DNA of 64,000 bases from Litorivicinus lipolyticus (GTDB lineage: Bacteria; Pseudomonadota; Gammaproteobacteria; Pseudomonadales; Litorivicinaceae), in assembly GCF_009650135.1 (NCBI RefSeq), contig NZ_CP045871.1, positions 248,001 through 312,000 on the forward strand, given 5' to 3'. Within the stretch, counting starts at the first letter, position 1, and each line of letters begins with the position of its first letter. This document shows, piece after piece, positions 45,120 to 54,325 of the stretch. The translations under genes were made by a program, and so were the position numbers. The notes below the pieces were generated by a model. The model was not told the DNA's origin. It saw only the letters and a program-made list of their open reading frames with translations, and made no database searches.

Positions 45120-45859
45120 TTAACAAAACCCGTGTGCAGCGCCACGATGCCGCCGGTCAGGTTGGTGTAACGGACCTCGTCAAAGCCTGCCTCGCGCATC
45201 ATCTGGGCCAGTTGTTCCTGGCCCGGGTGCATACGAATCGACTCGGCCAAGTAGCGATAGCTGTCCTCGTCTTTGGCCACCCACTTGCCGATCTTCGGTA
45301 GTAATTTAAACGAGTAAAAATCGTACAGCTTGGCCAGTGGCTCGAATGCCGGCTTTGAAAATTCCAGCACCAGCGCGCGACCACCCGGGCGCAGTACACG
45401 GCGCATCTCGGTCAGCGCATTGAGTTTTTCGGTGACGTTACGCAGGCCAAAGCCAATGATGACCCGGTCCAAACTGGCGTCATCGAAGGGCAGGTGTTCG
45501 GCATCCATACAGATCACCGGCACGTCGGTAACCCCGCGGTCAATCAAACGGTCACGCCCGACCGACAACATGTTGGGGTTGATGTCGCCGATAAACAGTT
45601 GCCCGGCGTCACCAATACGCGGTCGAATCAGTAGTGACAGGTCGCCGGTACCGCCGGCCAAGTCCAGGATGCGCTGGCCCTGACGCGGTGCCAGGTATTC
45701 AATCGCGATGCGCTTCCAAATGCGGTGAACGCCCATGCTCATCAGGTCATTCATGATGTCGTAGCTGGGTGCGACCGAGTCGAAGACTTGACCGACGTGT
45801 TTGACCTTGTCCTGAACGGGGACGTCTTTGAAACCGAAGTGGGTGGTGTTATCGCTCAT
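45116..45859 (-). CDS. ubiE: Ubiquinone/menaquinone C-methyltransferase UbiE
   Basis: A 247-aa SAM-dependent methyltransferase. Motifs are VFDSVAPSYDIMNDLMSMG, LDLAGGTGDLSL (SAM motif I), GFGLRNVTEKLNALTEMRR and RVLRPGGRALVLEFSKP. The ATG at 45859 with AAGGAG 7 bases upstream is chosen over an in-frame start 33 bases earlier. It heads the ubiE-ubiJ-ubiB run and uses SAM from the MetK-AhcY cycle. Confidence 0.96.
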   Translation of the reverse strand: MSDNTTHFGFKDVPVQDKVKHVGQVFDSVAPSYDIMNDLMSMGVHRIWKRIAIEYLAPRQGQRILDLAGGTGDLSLLIRPRIGDAGQLFIGDINPNMLSVGRDRLIDRGVTDVPVICMDAEHLPFDDASLDRVIIGFGLRNVTEKLNALTEMRRVLRPGGRALVLEFSKPAFEPLAKLYDFYSFKLLPKIGKWVAKDEDSYRYLAESIRMHPGQEQLAQMMREAGFDEVRYTNLTGGIVALHTGFVK

Positions 45860-45900
45860 GCGGGCTCCTTGGTGCGGTGCGCAGTGTAGCACCCCCGGGG

Positions 45901-46290
45901 TTAGGTCTCAGTCTTGACGCTGAACAGTTTGACACCGCCGGCGCTGCGCTTTTTGCCGGCCTCGGCCAGCTGCTCAAGGTAGCGTTGCCACAGGCTGTCG
46001 TGCTGCTCGGCCAGCTCACGCAGCAGCACCCACGAATAGATACCGCTGTCGTGACCGTCATCAAAGATCAATTTAGCGCCATAGTTGCCGACCGGCTCCA
46101 TGCGTACGAAACCGACGTCTTGTTTGGCATCGACCAGTTTGGCCTGACCCGGTCCGTGGCCACGGACTTCGGCGCTGGGCGAATGCACGCGCAAAAACTC
46201 GGCACTGAGGCTGGCGCTCAGGCCATCGTCCCAGGCCAGCTCTAACACCGAGCTGGCGCGGCGCATGGTCAGCCCGGTCAGTGCGCTCAC
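45901..46290 (-). CDS. DUF971 / gamma-butyrobetaine hydroxylase-like N-terminal domain protein
   Basis: A 129-aa protein with the DUF971 pattern: [20 protein letters not shown], then [20 protein letters not shown] and [12 protein letters not shown]. The domain occurs alone in bacteria and at the N-terminus of gamma-butyrobetaine hydroxylases, and can carry zinc or iron-sulfur in some members. No zinc cysteines are visible here. It overlaps hslU by 4 bases, the usual hslVU-DUF971 arrangement in Gammaproteobacteria. Confidence 0.9.
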   Translation of the reverse strand: MSALTGLTMRRASSVLELAWDDGLSASLSAEFLRVHSPSAEVRGHGPGQAKLVDAKQDVGFVRMEPVGNYGAKLIFDDGHDSGIYSWVLLRELAEQHDSLWQRYLEQLAEAGKKRSAGGVKLFSVKTET

Positions 46291-47612
46291 AAGATGTACC
46301 GCGACAGGTCTTGGTTAGCGGCCAAGCTGGTCAGTCGCTGGTTGACGTAGTCGACGTCGATGGCCAGCGGCGAGGCCTGGGCCGCGGTATCGAAGCTGAT
46401 GTCTTCCAACAGCCGTTCCAGCAGCGTGTGCAGGCGGCGTGCACCAATATTTTCGACGCGTTCGTTGACCTCGGCGGCCAGCTCGGCGATGCGCTGGATC
46501 GCGGCCGGCTCGATCGACAGCGTCAAGCCTTCGACCTGCATCAGCGCCTGGTACTGAGTCACCAGGTTAAAATCCGGTTCGGTCAAAATGCGCCGAAATT
46601 CGTTAGGTCCCAGGGCATCCAGCTCGACCCGGATCGGCAGTCGCCCTTGCAGCTCCGGAATCAGATCCGAGGGTTTGGATACGTGGAAGGCACCGGAGGC
46701 GATAAACAGGATATGGTCAGTTTTGATCGGGCCGTATTTTGTGTTGACGGTCGAGCCTTCGATTAGCGGCAACAAATCGCGCTGCACGCCCTCGCGCGAG
46801 ACATCAGCACCGCCGCTTTGACCGGCGCGCACGACCTTGTCGATCTCGTCGATGAACACGATGCCGGACTGTTCGACCCGCTCAATCGCCAGCGCGCGCA
46901 CGTCGTCATCGTTGACAAGCTTTTGAGCCTCCTCGGCCTCGAGTAAGCGCAGCGCTTCCTTGACGCTCAAGCGGCGCTCTTTTTTGGCGCCCTGGCCCAG
47001 GTTTTTAAATAGGCCGGACAATTGGTCAGCCATCTCTTCCATGCCCGGCGGCGTCATGATGTCCACGCCCGGCTTGGCCAGCGCAAGGTCCAGCACGATG
47101 GTTTTGTCGTCCAGCTCGCCCTGGCGCAGTTTTTTACGGAATAGTTGGCGTGTCGAGTTGTCGCTGTCGGCTTCTCGGATCGGGTCGGTGCTGCGCGCGG
47201 GTGGCAATAGCGCATCCAGCACCCGTTCCTCGGCGGCGTCTTTGGCGCTGTTGCCGACCTGGCCGGCGGCCTGGGCGCGGGTCTCTTTGATGCTCGATTC
47301 CAGCAAGTCCTTAATGATGCTGTCGACTTCGCGGCCGACGTAGCCGACTTCGGTAAATTTGGTCGCTTCGACTTTCAAAAAGGGCGCATCGGCCAACCGC
47401 GCCAAGCGCCGGGCGATCTCGGTTTTACCGACCCCGGTGGGCCCGATCATCAGAATGTTTTTCGGCGTCACTTCACGCGCCATGTCGCTGTCGAGTTGAC
47501 GTCGACGCCAGCGGTTACGCAGCGCCACCGCAACGGCACGTTTGGCGTTGGCTTGGCCAACAATGAATTTATCCAGTTCGGCCACAATCTGTTGCGGCGT
47601 CAGGTTACTCAT
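46287..47612 (-). CDS. hslU: ATP-dependent protease ATPase subunit HslU
   Basis: A 441-aa AAA+ unfoldase. Walker A is [14 protein letters not shown], Walker B is [11 protein letters not shown], the pore motif is in [12 protein letters not shown], and the C-terminus ends DLSRYIL for docking on HslV. The ATG at 47612 gives the standard start [20 protein letters not shown]. It overlaps the hslV end by 8 bases. Confidence 0.97.
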   Translation of the reverse strand: MSNLTPQQIVAELDKFIVGQANAKRAVAVALRNRWRRRQLDSDMAREVTPKNILMIGPTGVGKTEIARRLARLADAPFLKVEATKFTEVGYVGREVDSIIKDLLESSIKETRAQAAGQVGNSAKDAAEERVLDALLPPARSTDPIREADSDNSTRQLFRKKLRQGELDDKTIVLDLALAKPGVDIMTPPGMEEMADQLSGLFKNLGQGAKKERRLSVKEALRLLEAEEAQKLVNDDDVRALAIERVEQSGIVFIDEIDKVVRAGQSGGADVSREGVQRDLLPLIEGSTVNTKYGPIKTDHILFIASGAFHVSKPSDLIPELQGRLPIRVELDALGPNEFRRILTEPDFNLVTQYQALMQVEGLTLSIEPAAIQRIAELAAEVNERVENIGARRLHTLLERLLEDISFDTAAQASPLAIDVDYVNQRLTSLAANQDLSRYIL

Positions 47613-48153
47613 TGCCAGTCTCCAAGGTTTCGATGAGGTGGTTGTGGTTGGTATAGATGCAGATGTCGCCGGCAACGGTCAGTGCCCGTTTAACAATGCG
47701 CTCGGCCGACAGGTCGGTTTCATCCAGCAGCGCGCGCGCCGCGGACTGGGCAAAGGGCCCGCCGCTACCGATGGCGATCAGCCCGTCCTCGGGCTCCATG
47801 ACGTCGCCGTTGCCGGTAATGATCAGGCTCGCGGTTTCGTCGGCTACGGCCAACAAGGCTTCGAGCTTGCGCAGGCCACGATCACTGCGCCAGTCCTTGG
47901 CCAGCTCGACCGCGGCCCGGGTCAGCTGACCGGAGTGCTGAACCAGCTTTTCTTCAAAGCGTTCGAACAAGGTGAAGGCGTCCGCGGTCCCACCGGCAAA
48001 GCCTGCCAGTACTTTGCCGCCGTGCAGTCGGCGGACTTTACGGGCATTGCCCTTCATCACCGTGTTGCCCAGTGTGACCTGGCCATCGCCGCCTAAAACA
48101 ACCTGATTGCCGCGGCGAACGGACACAATGGTCGTGCCTCGCATTTGTTCCAT
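47605..48153 (-). CDS. hslV: ATP-dependent protease proteolytic subunit HslV
   Basis: A 182-aa threonine peptidase of the proteasome beta type. A short propeptide MEQMRG precedes the catalytic Thr in [38 protein letters not shown] and [14 protein letters not shown] follow. AAGGGAG lies 6 bases before the ATG at 48153. Longer frames upstream overlap the SPOR gene and are not supported. hslV-hslU are likely heat-shock controlled, but no clear sigma-32 promoter was found. Confidence 0.96.
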   Translation of the reverse strand: MEQMRGTTIVSVRRGNQVVLGGDGQVTLGNTVMKGNARKVRRLHGGKVLAGFAGGTADAFTLFERFEEKLVQHSGQLTRAAVELAKDWRSDRGLRKLEALLAVADETASLIITGNGDVMEPEDGLIAIGSGGPFAQSAARALLDETDLSAERIVKRALTVAGDICIYTNHNHLIETLETGNE

Positions 48154-48220
48154 GGAATTCTCCCTTGCGCTGTCGGCTTTGGGTGGTGGTGACACGCGCT
48201 TTTTCAAGCGTGCCGGCGGC

Positions 48221-48712
48221 TTAGCGCCTGAGTTCGAGGTATTGGAAACCATTTTTGACGAGCTTGTCTTGGATCAAGAACTGCTCGCGGCGTTTTTCAA
48301 ATGGCCCAACGATCAGGCGATGCCAATCGCCGCGGGTTTCGATAACCGGGTTCAGGTTCATCATTAACAACCGCACGCGCGCGTTTTCAGCGTCAGTCGC
48401 GTCTTTAAAGCTGGCGACCTGCAAAAATACCTTGCGATCGTCGACCGGCCTGTCAGGGGTGGGCTCGACCTGAACGTCGACTTCGTTTTCCACCAACAGG
48501 TCGTAAAAACGAAAGGTGCCACTGGGGGTGTCGCTTTGCTGGGTCGCGGTTTCCGGCGGCGCCGGGTCGCGGGTGTTCGGCGTTACGGTTGGGTCGCGCA
48601 GCCACAAATGAGCCAGAAAACCACCGACCAGGGCCGACACGATGGCCAACACGACCAGGCGCGGGCCCAGTCGTGGCATCGGTGCTTCGACCGATTTGGT
48701 CGGTTTGCTCAC
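48221..48712 (-). CDS. SPOR-domain membrane protein (FtsN-like)
   Basis: A 163-aa bitopic protein. A short cytoplasmic N-terminus is followed by one membrane helix ([20 protein letters not shown]), a Pro/Thr-rich linker, and a C-terminal SPOR domain ([20 protein letters not shown], then [14 protein letters not shown]) that binds denuded peptidoglycan at the septum. The position between argS and hslV is where ftsN-like genes lie in Pseudomonas. It overlaps argS by 4 bases. Confidence 0.88.
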   Translation of the reverse strand: MSKPTKSVEAPMPRLGPRLVVLAIVSALVGGFLAHLWLRDPTVTPNTRDPAPPETATQQSDTPSGTFRFYDLLVENEVDVQVEPTPDRPVDDRKVFLQVASFKDATDAENARVRLLMMNLNPVIETRGDWHRLIVGPFEKRREQFLIQDKLVKNGFQYLELRR

Positions 48713-50463
48713 ATCCGCTCCGGCGCGCTGGCTCCCAGCAACTCAAGGCCGTTGGCGATGACCTGGCGGGTCGCATGGCACAGCGCCAAACGCGCTTGCT
48801 TCAAGGCGTTGTCGCCTTCCAACACGCGGGTGGCGTTGTAGTAGCCGTGGAAGCTGGCGGCCAGCTCGTGCAGGTAGTGAACCAGCACATGCGGCGCGCG
48901 ATCATTGGCGGCCCGTTGGATCATGTTGGGGAATTTTTCGAGCATCTTGGCCAGGTCTTTTTCATCGTCCTGGGTCAGTAGCGCCAACTGCGCAATGCCG
49001 GCGGCGGTGTCCAAAACGCCGCCGTCTTCAATCAATTTGCGCGTCAGTGCGTGGACCCGGGCGTGGGCGTATTGGATGTAGTAAACCGGGTTGTCCTTGG
49101 ACTGGCGGGTGGCCAGATCCAGATCAAAGTCCATCGGTACGTCGACCTTACGCGAGGCATAGAAAATGCGCGCGGCGTCGTTGCTGACTTCGCAGCGCAG
49201 GTCTTCCAAGGTGATGAATTCGCCGGAGCGGGTCGACATTTGGGCTTTTTCGCCGTTACGGAACAGCGACACGAACTGGACCAGCTGCACTTCAATGCGC
49301 GCTGGGTCAAAGCCGAGGGCTTCGGTGGCGGCTTTGATGCGCGGGATGTAGCCGTGGTGATCGGCGCCCCAGACATAGATGACGCGGTCGAAGCCGCGGT
49401 TCATTTTATTGCGGATGTAGGCGACGTCGGAGGCGAAATAGGTGGTTTCGCCGTTGTCCCGTTTCAGTACGCGATCTTTGTCATCCCCAAATGCGGTCGA
49501 TCGAAACCACAGCGCACCGTCTTTGTCGAAGGTGTGGCCGGCGGCGCTTAAGTCATTCATGGCGGCATCAACGTCGCCGTTGTCCATCAGCGACTTTTCG
49601 CTGAACCACTCGTCAAAGGTGACCCGGAAGTCCGCCAGATCGTCGCGAATGCCGGCCAAAATACCGTCCAGCGCAGCGCGCCGGAAGCGGTCCCAGCCGT
49701 CCTCGCCCAGCAGCGACTTGCCACGTGCGATGACCGCATCTATGTACAGCTCCTTGTCGCCTTCCGGCGCATCCGCCGGCAATTGCTCAAGCACGGCGCC
49801 CGCGCTTTGCTGGTACTGGTCGCCGACCTCGCCGGCCAAGTCGGCGGCGATGGTCTGGATGTAGTCACCCTGGTAGCCGTTGGCTGGGAACGGCAGGTCG
49901 GCGCCTTGGATTTGCTGGTAACGCATAAACACACTGGCGGCCAAAATGTGCATCTGGCGGCCGGCGTCGTTGACGTAATATTCGCGCTGGACCGGATAGC
50001 CGGCGAAGGACAGCACGTTCGACAGGGCGGCACCGTAGGCGGCGCCACGGCCGTGGCCGACGTGCAGCGGGCCGGTCGGGTTGGCGGACACAAACTCAAC
50101 TTGAATGGATTCGGACTGGCTGGCGCCGCGGCCGTAGTTTGCGCCCTGTTCGATTGCTTCGCGAACCGGGGTAAAGGCAGCCGCCTGGGCCAAGCGAAAG
50201 TTGATGAAACCGGGGCCGGCGATCTCGACGCCGGTAATTTGGGGATCCGACGGCAGTGCGTCGACCAGCGCCTGGGCGATATCGCGCGGTGCGCGCTTGG
50301 CCGGTTTCGCCAACATCAAGGCCAGGTTGCTGGCCCAGTCACCGTGGGCTGGGTCGCGGGTCGGTTCGACCTGGATCCGTGGGTTCAAATCATCGGGTAC
50401 GAGGCCGTCAGCAATCAGTTGATCGAGGGCGGCGGCGAGCAGGGTTTCTACGGTGGCTTTCAT
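48709..50463 (-). CDS. argS: Arginyl-tRNA synthetase
   Basis: A 584-aa class I synthetase. The HIGH motif is seen as HVGH in SANPTGPLHVGHGRGAAYG, an Arg-binding YYVNDAGRQ segment follows, and VWGADHHGYIPRIKAA and the MSTRSGEF loop complete the catalytic part. The C-terminal anticodon domain ends [12 protein letters not shown]. Length is typical. It overlaps the SPOR gene and lies 51 bases downstream of priA on the same strand. Confidence 0.97.
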   Translation of the reverse strand: MKATVETLLAAALDQLIADGLVPDDLNPRIQVEPTRDPAHGDWASNLALMLAKPAKRAPRDIAQALVDALPSDPQITGVEIAGPGFINFRLAQAAAFTPVREAIEQGANYGRGASQSESIQVEFVSANPTGPLHVGHGRGAAYGAALSNVLSFAGYPVQREYYVNDAGRQMHILAASVFMRYQQIQGADLPFPANGYQGDYIQTIAADLAGEVGDQYQQSAGAVLEQLPADAPEGDKELYIDAVIARGKSLLGEDGWDRFRRAALDGILAGIRDDLADFRVTFDEWFSEKSLMDNGDVDAAMNDLSAAGHTFDKDGALWFRSTAFGDDKDRVLKRDNGETTYFASDVAYIRNKMNRGFDRVIYVWGADHHGYIPRIKAATEALGFDPARIEVQLVQFVSLFRNGEKAQMSTRSGEFITLEDLRCEVSNDAARIFYASRKVDVPMDFDLDLATRQSKDNPVYYIQYAHARVHALTRKLIEDGGVLDTAAGIAQLALLTQDDEKDLAKMLEKFPNMIQRAANDRAPHVLVHYLHELAASFHGYYNATRVLEGDNALKQARLALCHATRQVIANGLELLGASAPERM

Positions 50464-50514
50464 GAGGGATCCATTGCAATCAGGCGGCGATTATCAAGCG
50501 TTAGGGCACGGCGG

Positions 50515-52605
50515 TCAAAACAAGTCGTGTGGATCCATGTCCAATCCGCGCCAAAGTCGGCTGGGTGCCGGTGGAATTGGGGTCGCCAAGGCGGCGCGCA
50601 GCGATTTTCGATCCGCCGCCAATAGCAACAACTGGGCATGGTATTGGCCCGCCCGTCGCTCCATCGGGGCGGGACTTGGGCCCAGCAACTTAACCGTGTG
50701 GCGGTGCGGTGCCATGGCCTGGGCTATTGCGTTCAAGTGCGCCAGCGCAATGCCCGGGTCGGGGTTGCGGGCACGCCACAGTGCCATGTGACCGTAAGGT
50801 GGCAGCCCAGAACGCGTGCGGATTTCCAGTTCTTGGGTCGCCAGTGCGCGGTAGTTGCCGGCGAGTAAGTGCGGCCAGGCTGGGTGCTCGGGCTCGTGGG
50901 TCTGGATCAGCACGCGCCCGGGTTTTTCGGCGCGCCCGGCACGCCCCATGACTTGAATCAGGGTTTGGCTGAGTGACTCGATGGCGCGAAAATCGCCGCT
51001 GAATAGCTGTTGGTCGGCGTCGACCACGACCACCAGCGTCAGATTGGGCAGATCATGGCCCTTGGCCAACATCTGTGTGCCGACCAGCACGCGCGGCAGG
51101 TTGTCGCGCGCCTGCTCTAACAGTTTGCCGGCGCCACCAGCCCCGGCGGTGTCGCGGTCGATACGTGTGACCGGAAAGGGTGCCATCGAGTGGGCCAGGG
51201 ACTCTTCGAGCCGCTGCGTGCCTTGGCCGATCACGTCCAGGCGTTGAGCGCAGGTCGGGCAGCGGCTGGGCCAGGGCGCTTGGTGGTCGCAGTGGTGGCA
51301 CCACAATCGGCGCGGTTCGCGGTGCACGGTGGGCTTGGCGTCGCAGGCCGGGCATTCCGGGTGCCAACCGCATTGGTGGCACAGCAGCACCGGCGCAAAA
51401 CCACGGCGATTTAAAAAGATCAGGACCTGTTCACCGCGTTGCAAGGTGTCGGCGACCGCGGTCAGGGCATGGTCGCTTAAGCCGTCGTGCAGGCTTAGGC
51501 TGCGCAGGTCAATCAGTTCCGTCGCCGGTGGTTTGGCGACCCCGGCGCGGCGTGTCAGCTGTGCGTGCTGAAAACGACCACGGTCCAGGTTGGCGATGGT
51601 TTCCAGCGACGGCGTGGCGGTCCCCAGCACCACCGGGATTTTAAGCCGGTGTCCGATCACCACCGCCAAATCACGGGCGTGATAGCGCGGCGCTTCGGCT
51701 TGCTTGTAGCTGGGGTCATGCTCTTCGTCGACTACGATCAGCCCCAGTCGCGGCATGGGCGTCAGCAGGGCCGAGCGCGTACCGATCAATATGGGCCGCT
51801 TGCCCATGGCAACCTGACCCCAGCCACTCCAGCGCGCGCCGTCCGCCAACGCACTGTGAAGGTGGATGACCTGGCCTGGGAAGCGTGCCTCAAAGCGGTT
51901 GACCAGCTGTGGCGTCAGGCCTATTTCGGGTACCAATACCAGCACTTGCTGGTGGCGTGATAGCGCCAGTTTGGCCAGCTGCAGATAGACCTCTGTTTTG
52001 CCCGACCCAGTAATGCCCTCCAACAACCACGGCGTGTTTGAGCCGTCAATGCGGGCAATCGCGTCGGCTTGCTCGGGCATCAAAGTCGGCCCGACTTCGG
52101 CGACGGTGTCGTCCTGCGGCAATTCAGCCGGCTCCAGGTTGCCGTTTTTGATCAGGGTCCGGGCGATCGGCCAGTTGATCGCTTTCAGCTGTTCGACCGG
52201 ACAGGCGGTTTGGCTGGCGTCGAACAGTTTTTGGCGCTGTTCGCCGCGCGGGTAGTCTCCGTTCCAGCGGTACGCCAGCACCGGCAGTTGCAGTTCACGG
52301 CCGCTGCGGCCCCAGTTCGGCAGTGCCGTGCGCAACATGGCTTCGGTGCGGCAGCCATAGTATTGCGCCGCCCAGCGGATCAGATCGAGCCAGCGTGCGT
52401 CGGCCAGGGGAAGCGCGTCTAGCACCGCGTCAATGGCTTTGAGGGCGTCCATGTCCGGGTGTGGCGCGTGCCCAACTACCACGCCAATAGCGTGGCGGTT
52501 GCCCAGCGGAACACGCACGCGGGTGCCCGCCGCGACGCGCTCGTGGTGGCGGTAATCAAGTGGCTCAGGCAGGGGCGCGAGCACAAGAATTTGGTGGCTG
52601 ATCAA
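50515..52605 (-). CDS. priA: Primosomal replication helicase PriA
   Basis: A replication-restart helicase of about 696 aa with Walker A GITGSGKTEVYLQ, Walker B VVDEEHD, the zinc-binding cysteines in CHQCGWHPECPAC and CHHCDHQAPWPSRCPTC, and helicase motif VMGRAGRAEKPG. The 3'-DNA-binding part begins ILVLAPLPEPLDYR. The start is uncertain. TTG at 52605 gives an E. coli-like N-terminus but lacks a clear ribosome site; ATG at 52665 or 52683 is possible. The longer versions would overlap the rpmE promoter. Confidence 0.93.
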   Translation of the reverse strand: MISHQILVLAPLPEPLDYRHHERVAAGTRVRVPLGNRHAIGVVVGHAPHPDMDALKAIDAVLDALPLADARWLDLIRWAAQYYGCRTEAMLRTALPNWGRSGRELQLPVLAYRWNGDYPRGEQRQKLFDASQTACPVEQLKAINWPIARTLIKNGNLEPAELPQDDTVAEVGPTLMPEQADAIARIDGSNTPWLLEGITGSGKTEVYLQLAKLALSRHQQVLVLVPEIGLTPQLVNRFEARFPGQVIHLHSALADGARWSGWGQVAMGKRPILIGTRSALLTPMPRLGLIVVDEEHDPSYKQAEAPRYHARDLAVVIGHRLKIPVVLGTATPSLETIANLDRGRFQHAQLTRRAGVAKPPATELIDLRSLSLHDGLSDHALTAVADTLQRGEQVLIFLNRRGFAPVLLCHQCGWHPECPACDAKPTVHREPRRLWCHHCDHQAPWPSRCPTCAQRLDVIGQGTQRLEESLAHSMAPFPVTRIDRDTAGAGGAGKLLEQARDNLPRVLVGTQMLAKGHDLPNLTLVVVVDADQQLFSGDFRAIESLSQTLIQVMGRAGRAEKPGRVLIQTHEPEHPAWPHLLAGNYRALATQELEIRTRSGLPPYGHMALWRARNPDPGIALAHLNAIAQAMAPHRHTVKLLGPSPAPMERRAGQYHAQLLLLAADRKSLRAALATPIPPAPSRLWRGLDMDPHDLF

Positions 52606-52710
52606 AGCAGTAGCGCTCGCTTGGTTTGGGGTGTAGAATCCGCGACCCGATGTGGTGCTAGGCATGGGGCTTAGTAGCGACATCACATGAAAACACCGAG
52701 GGCAGTAGCC

Positions 52711-52926
52711 ATGCAAGAAGGTATCCATCCGCAGTACGCAGAAGTCGACGTGACCTGTTCATGTGGCCACGTACACAAGATTAAAACGACGTTGAAGGAC
52801 AGCTTCACCGTAGACGTATGTGGCGAATGCCACCCGTTCTACACCGGCAAGCAGAAATCCTTGGACATCGGCGGCCGTATCGATCGCTTCAACAAGCGCT
52901 TCGGCAGCGTCACTGCAAAGAAGTAA
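52711..52926 (+). CDS. rpmE: Ribosomal protein L31, zinc-binding type
   Basis: A 71-aa ribosomal protein with zinc ligands CSC near residues 16-18 and CGEC near 37-40, in VTCSCGHVH and [16 protein letters not shown]. This is the zinc-containing form, replaced by a cysteine-free paralogue under zinc limitation in many bacteria. The start MQEGIHPQY at 52711 is chosen over an in-frame ATG at 52687. TAGAAT at 52634 may be its -10 box. A strong terminator follows. Confidence 0.95.
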   Translation: MQEGIHPQYAEVDVTCSCGHVHKIKTTLKDSFTVDVCGECHPFYTGKQKSLDIGGRIDRFNKRFGSVTAKK

Positions 52927-52945
52927 TTCTTGCAGCGAGCCAAAG

Positions 52946-52970
52946 CCCCGGTTTAGCCGGGGTTTTTTTT
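52946..52970 (+). terminator. Rho-independent terminator of rpmE
   Basis: CCCCGG and CCGGGG form a 6-bp stem around TTTAG, followed by eight T. It lies 20 bases after the rpmE stop. Confidence 0.95.
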
Positions 52971-53010
52971 ACCTAAAATTTGGCGAATCGGCATTTTTTC
53001 GTCGCGTCGA

Positions 53011-53035
53011 ATTCCAATTGCGAATATTTTGGAAT
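53011..53035. promoter_or_regulatory. 7-bp inverted repeat upstream of the malic enzyme gene
   Basis: ATTCCAA (53011-53017) and TTGGAAT (53029-53035) are exact inverted copies 11 bases apart, 64 bases before the malic enzyme ATG. It could be an operator for a dimeric regulator or a weak hairpin in the leader. The surrounding sequence is AT-rich and should contain the promoter. Confidence 0.35.
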
Positions 53036-53098
53036 ACCTTTCCATTTCTAGCGACTGATGCGTCGCCCGACTTTGCCATCACACCAACTGGAAGCCAA

Positions 53099-54316
53099 AT
53101 GGACAATCTGAAGCAGCAAGCGCTGGATTATCACGCCAACCCAACCCCGGGAAAAATCGAAATCGCGCTGACTAAGCCGACCGAGAGCGCGCATGATTTG
53201 GCGTTGGCCTACAGCCCGGGCGTGGCGGAGCCCGTGCGCGAGATCGCACGCGACCCCGAAGCCGCTTACCGCTACACCGCCAAGGGCAATTTGGTCGCGG
53301 TGATTTCAAACGGCACTGCGATTTTGGGCTTGGGTAATTTGGGGCCGCTGGCGTCCAAGCCGGTGATGGAAGGCAAGTGTGTGCTGTTCAAACGCTTTGC
53401 CAATATTGATGCGGTCGACATTGAAGTCGACGTTTCCGATCCGCTGCAGTTCGTGCAGGTGGCGGCGGCCATCGGTGAAAGCTTTGGAGGTATTAACCTT
53501 GAAGACATCAAGGCGCCCGAGTGCTTTGAAATCGAGCGCTTACTGAGTGAGCGCTTGTCGATTCCGGTTTTTCATGATGATCAGCACGGCACCGCGATTG
53601 TGACCGCGGCGGCGATGCTGAATGCCCTCGAAATTCAGGGTAAGCAATTGGAAACCGCACGTATTGTTTGTCTGGGTGCGGGCGCCGCGGCGATTGCCTG
53701 TATGCGCTTGTTGCTGACGCTGGGTGCCAAGCGTGAAAACCTGTTCATGATTGATCGCAAGGGCGTTATTCACCGCGGTCGAGATGACTTGAACCAGTAC
53801 AAAGCGGCGTTTGCGGTCGAGACCGACGCGCGCACCTTGGCCGATGCCTGTGAAGGTGCGGACGTATTCTTGGGCTTGTCCGGGTCGAACTTGCTGAGTC
53901 AAGAGAACCTGGTGCGGATGGCGCCGAATCCGGTTGTCTTTGCCTGTTCAAACCCGGACCCGGAAATCGATCCGAAGTTGGCCCACGCTGTGCGCGACGA
54001 TTTGATCATGGCCACGGGGCGCAGCGATTTCCCCAACCAAGTGAATAATGTGCTGTGCTTTCCGTTCATTTTCCGTGGCGCACTGGATGCCCGTGCCAGC
54101 ACCATTAACGACGCCATGAAGGTGGCCGCGGTCGAGGCCATTCGCACGCTGACCAAAGAGCCGGTGCCGGAGGAAGTATCCGCTGCCTACGAGGGTGCCA
54201 GCTTCGAATTTGGCTCCGAGTACATCTTGCCCAAGCCGATGGACCCTCGCTTGCTGGACCGTGTCAGTCAGGCAGTCGCCAATGCCGCGCGTGAATCCGG
54301 CGTCGCCCGGATCTGA
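53099..54316 (+). CDS. NAD(P)-dependent malic enzyme, short form
   Basis: A 405-aa enzyme that oxidatively decarboxylates malate to pyruvate. It has SPGVAEPVREIARDP, the metal site FHDDQHGTAIVTAAA, the dinucleotide motif VCLGAGAAAIACM, and FACSNPDPEIDPKLA. It corresponds to the malic part of MaeB without the C-terminal phosphotransacetylase-like domain. The ATG at 53099 with GGAAG upstream gives MDNLKQQALDYH, the usual start; an open frame reaches back to 52820 but lies inside rpmE and the terminator. The end is 9 bases from the converging PBP1a gene. Confidence 0.93.
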   Translation: MDNLKQQALDYHANPTPGKIEIALTKPTESAHDLALAYSPGVAEPVREIARDPEAAYRYTAKGNLVAVISNGTAILGLGNLGPLASKPVMEGKCVLFKRFANIDAVDIEVDVSDPLQFVQVAAAIGESFGGINLEDIKAPECFEIERLLSERLSIPVFHDDQHGTAIVTAAAMLNALEIQGKQLETARIVCLGAGAAAIACMRLLLTLGAKRENLFMIDRKGVIHRGRDDLNQYKAAFAVETDARTLADACEGADVFLGLSGSNLLSQENLVRMAPNPVVFACSNPDPEIDPKLAHAVRDDLIMATGRSDFPNQVNNVLCFPFIFRGALDARASTINDAMKVAAVEAIRTLTKEPVPEEVSAAYEGASFEFGSEYILPKPMDPRLLDRVSQAVANAARESGVARI

Positions 54317-54325
54317 TCGGCGGCG

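Noticed and set aside
52820..53098. N-terminal extension of the malic enzyme
   Set aside because: The open frame runs through rpmE in another frame and through a strong terminator, so it cannot be part of the same protein.
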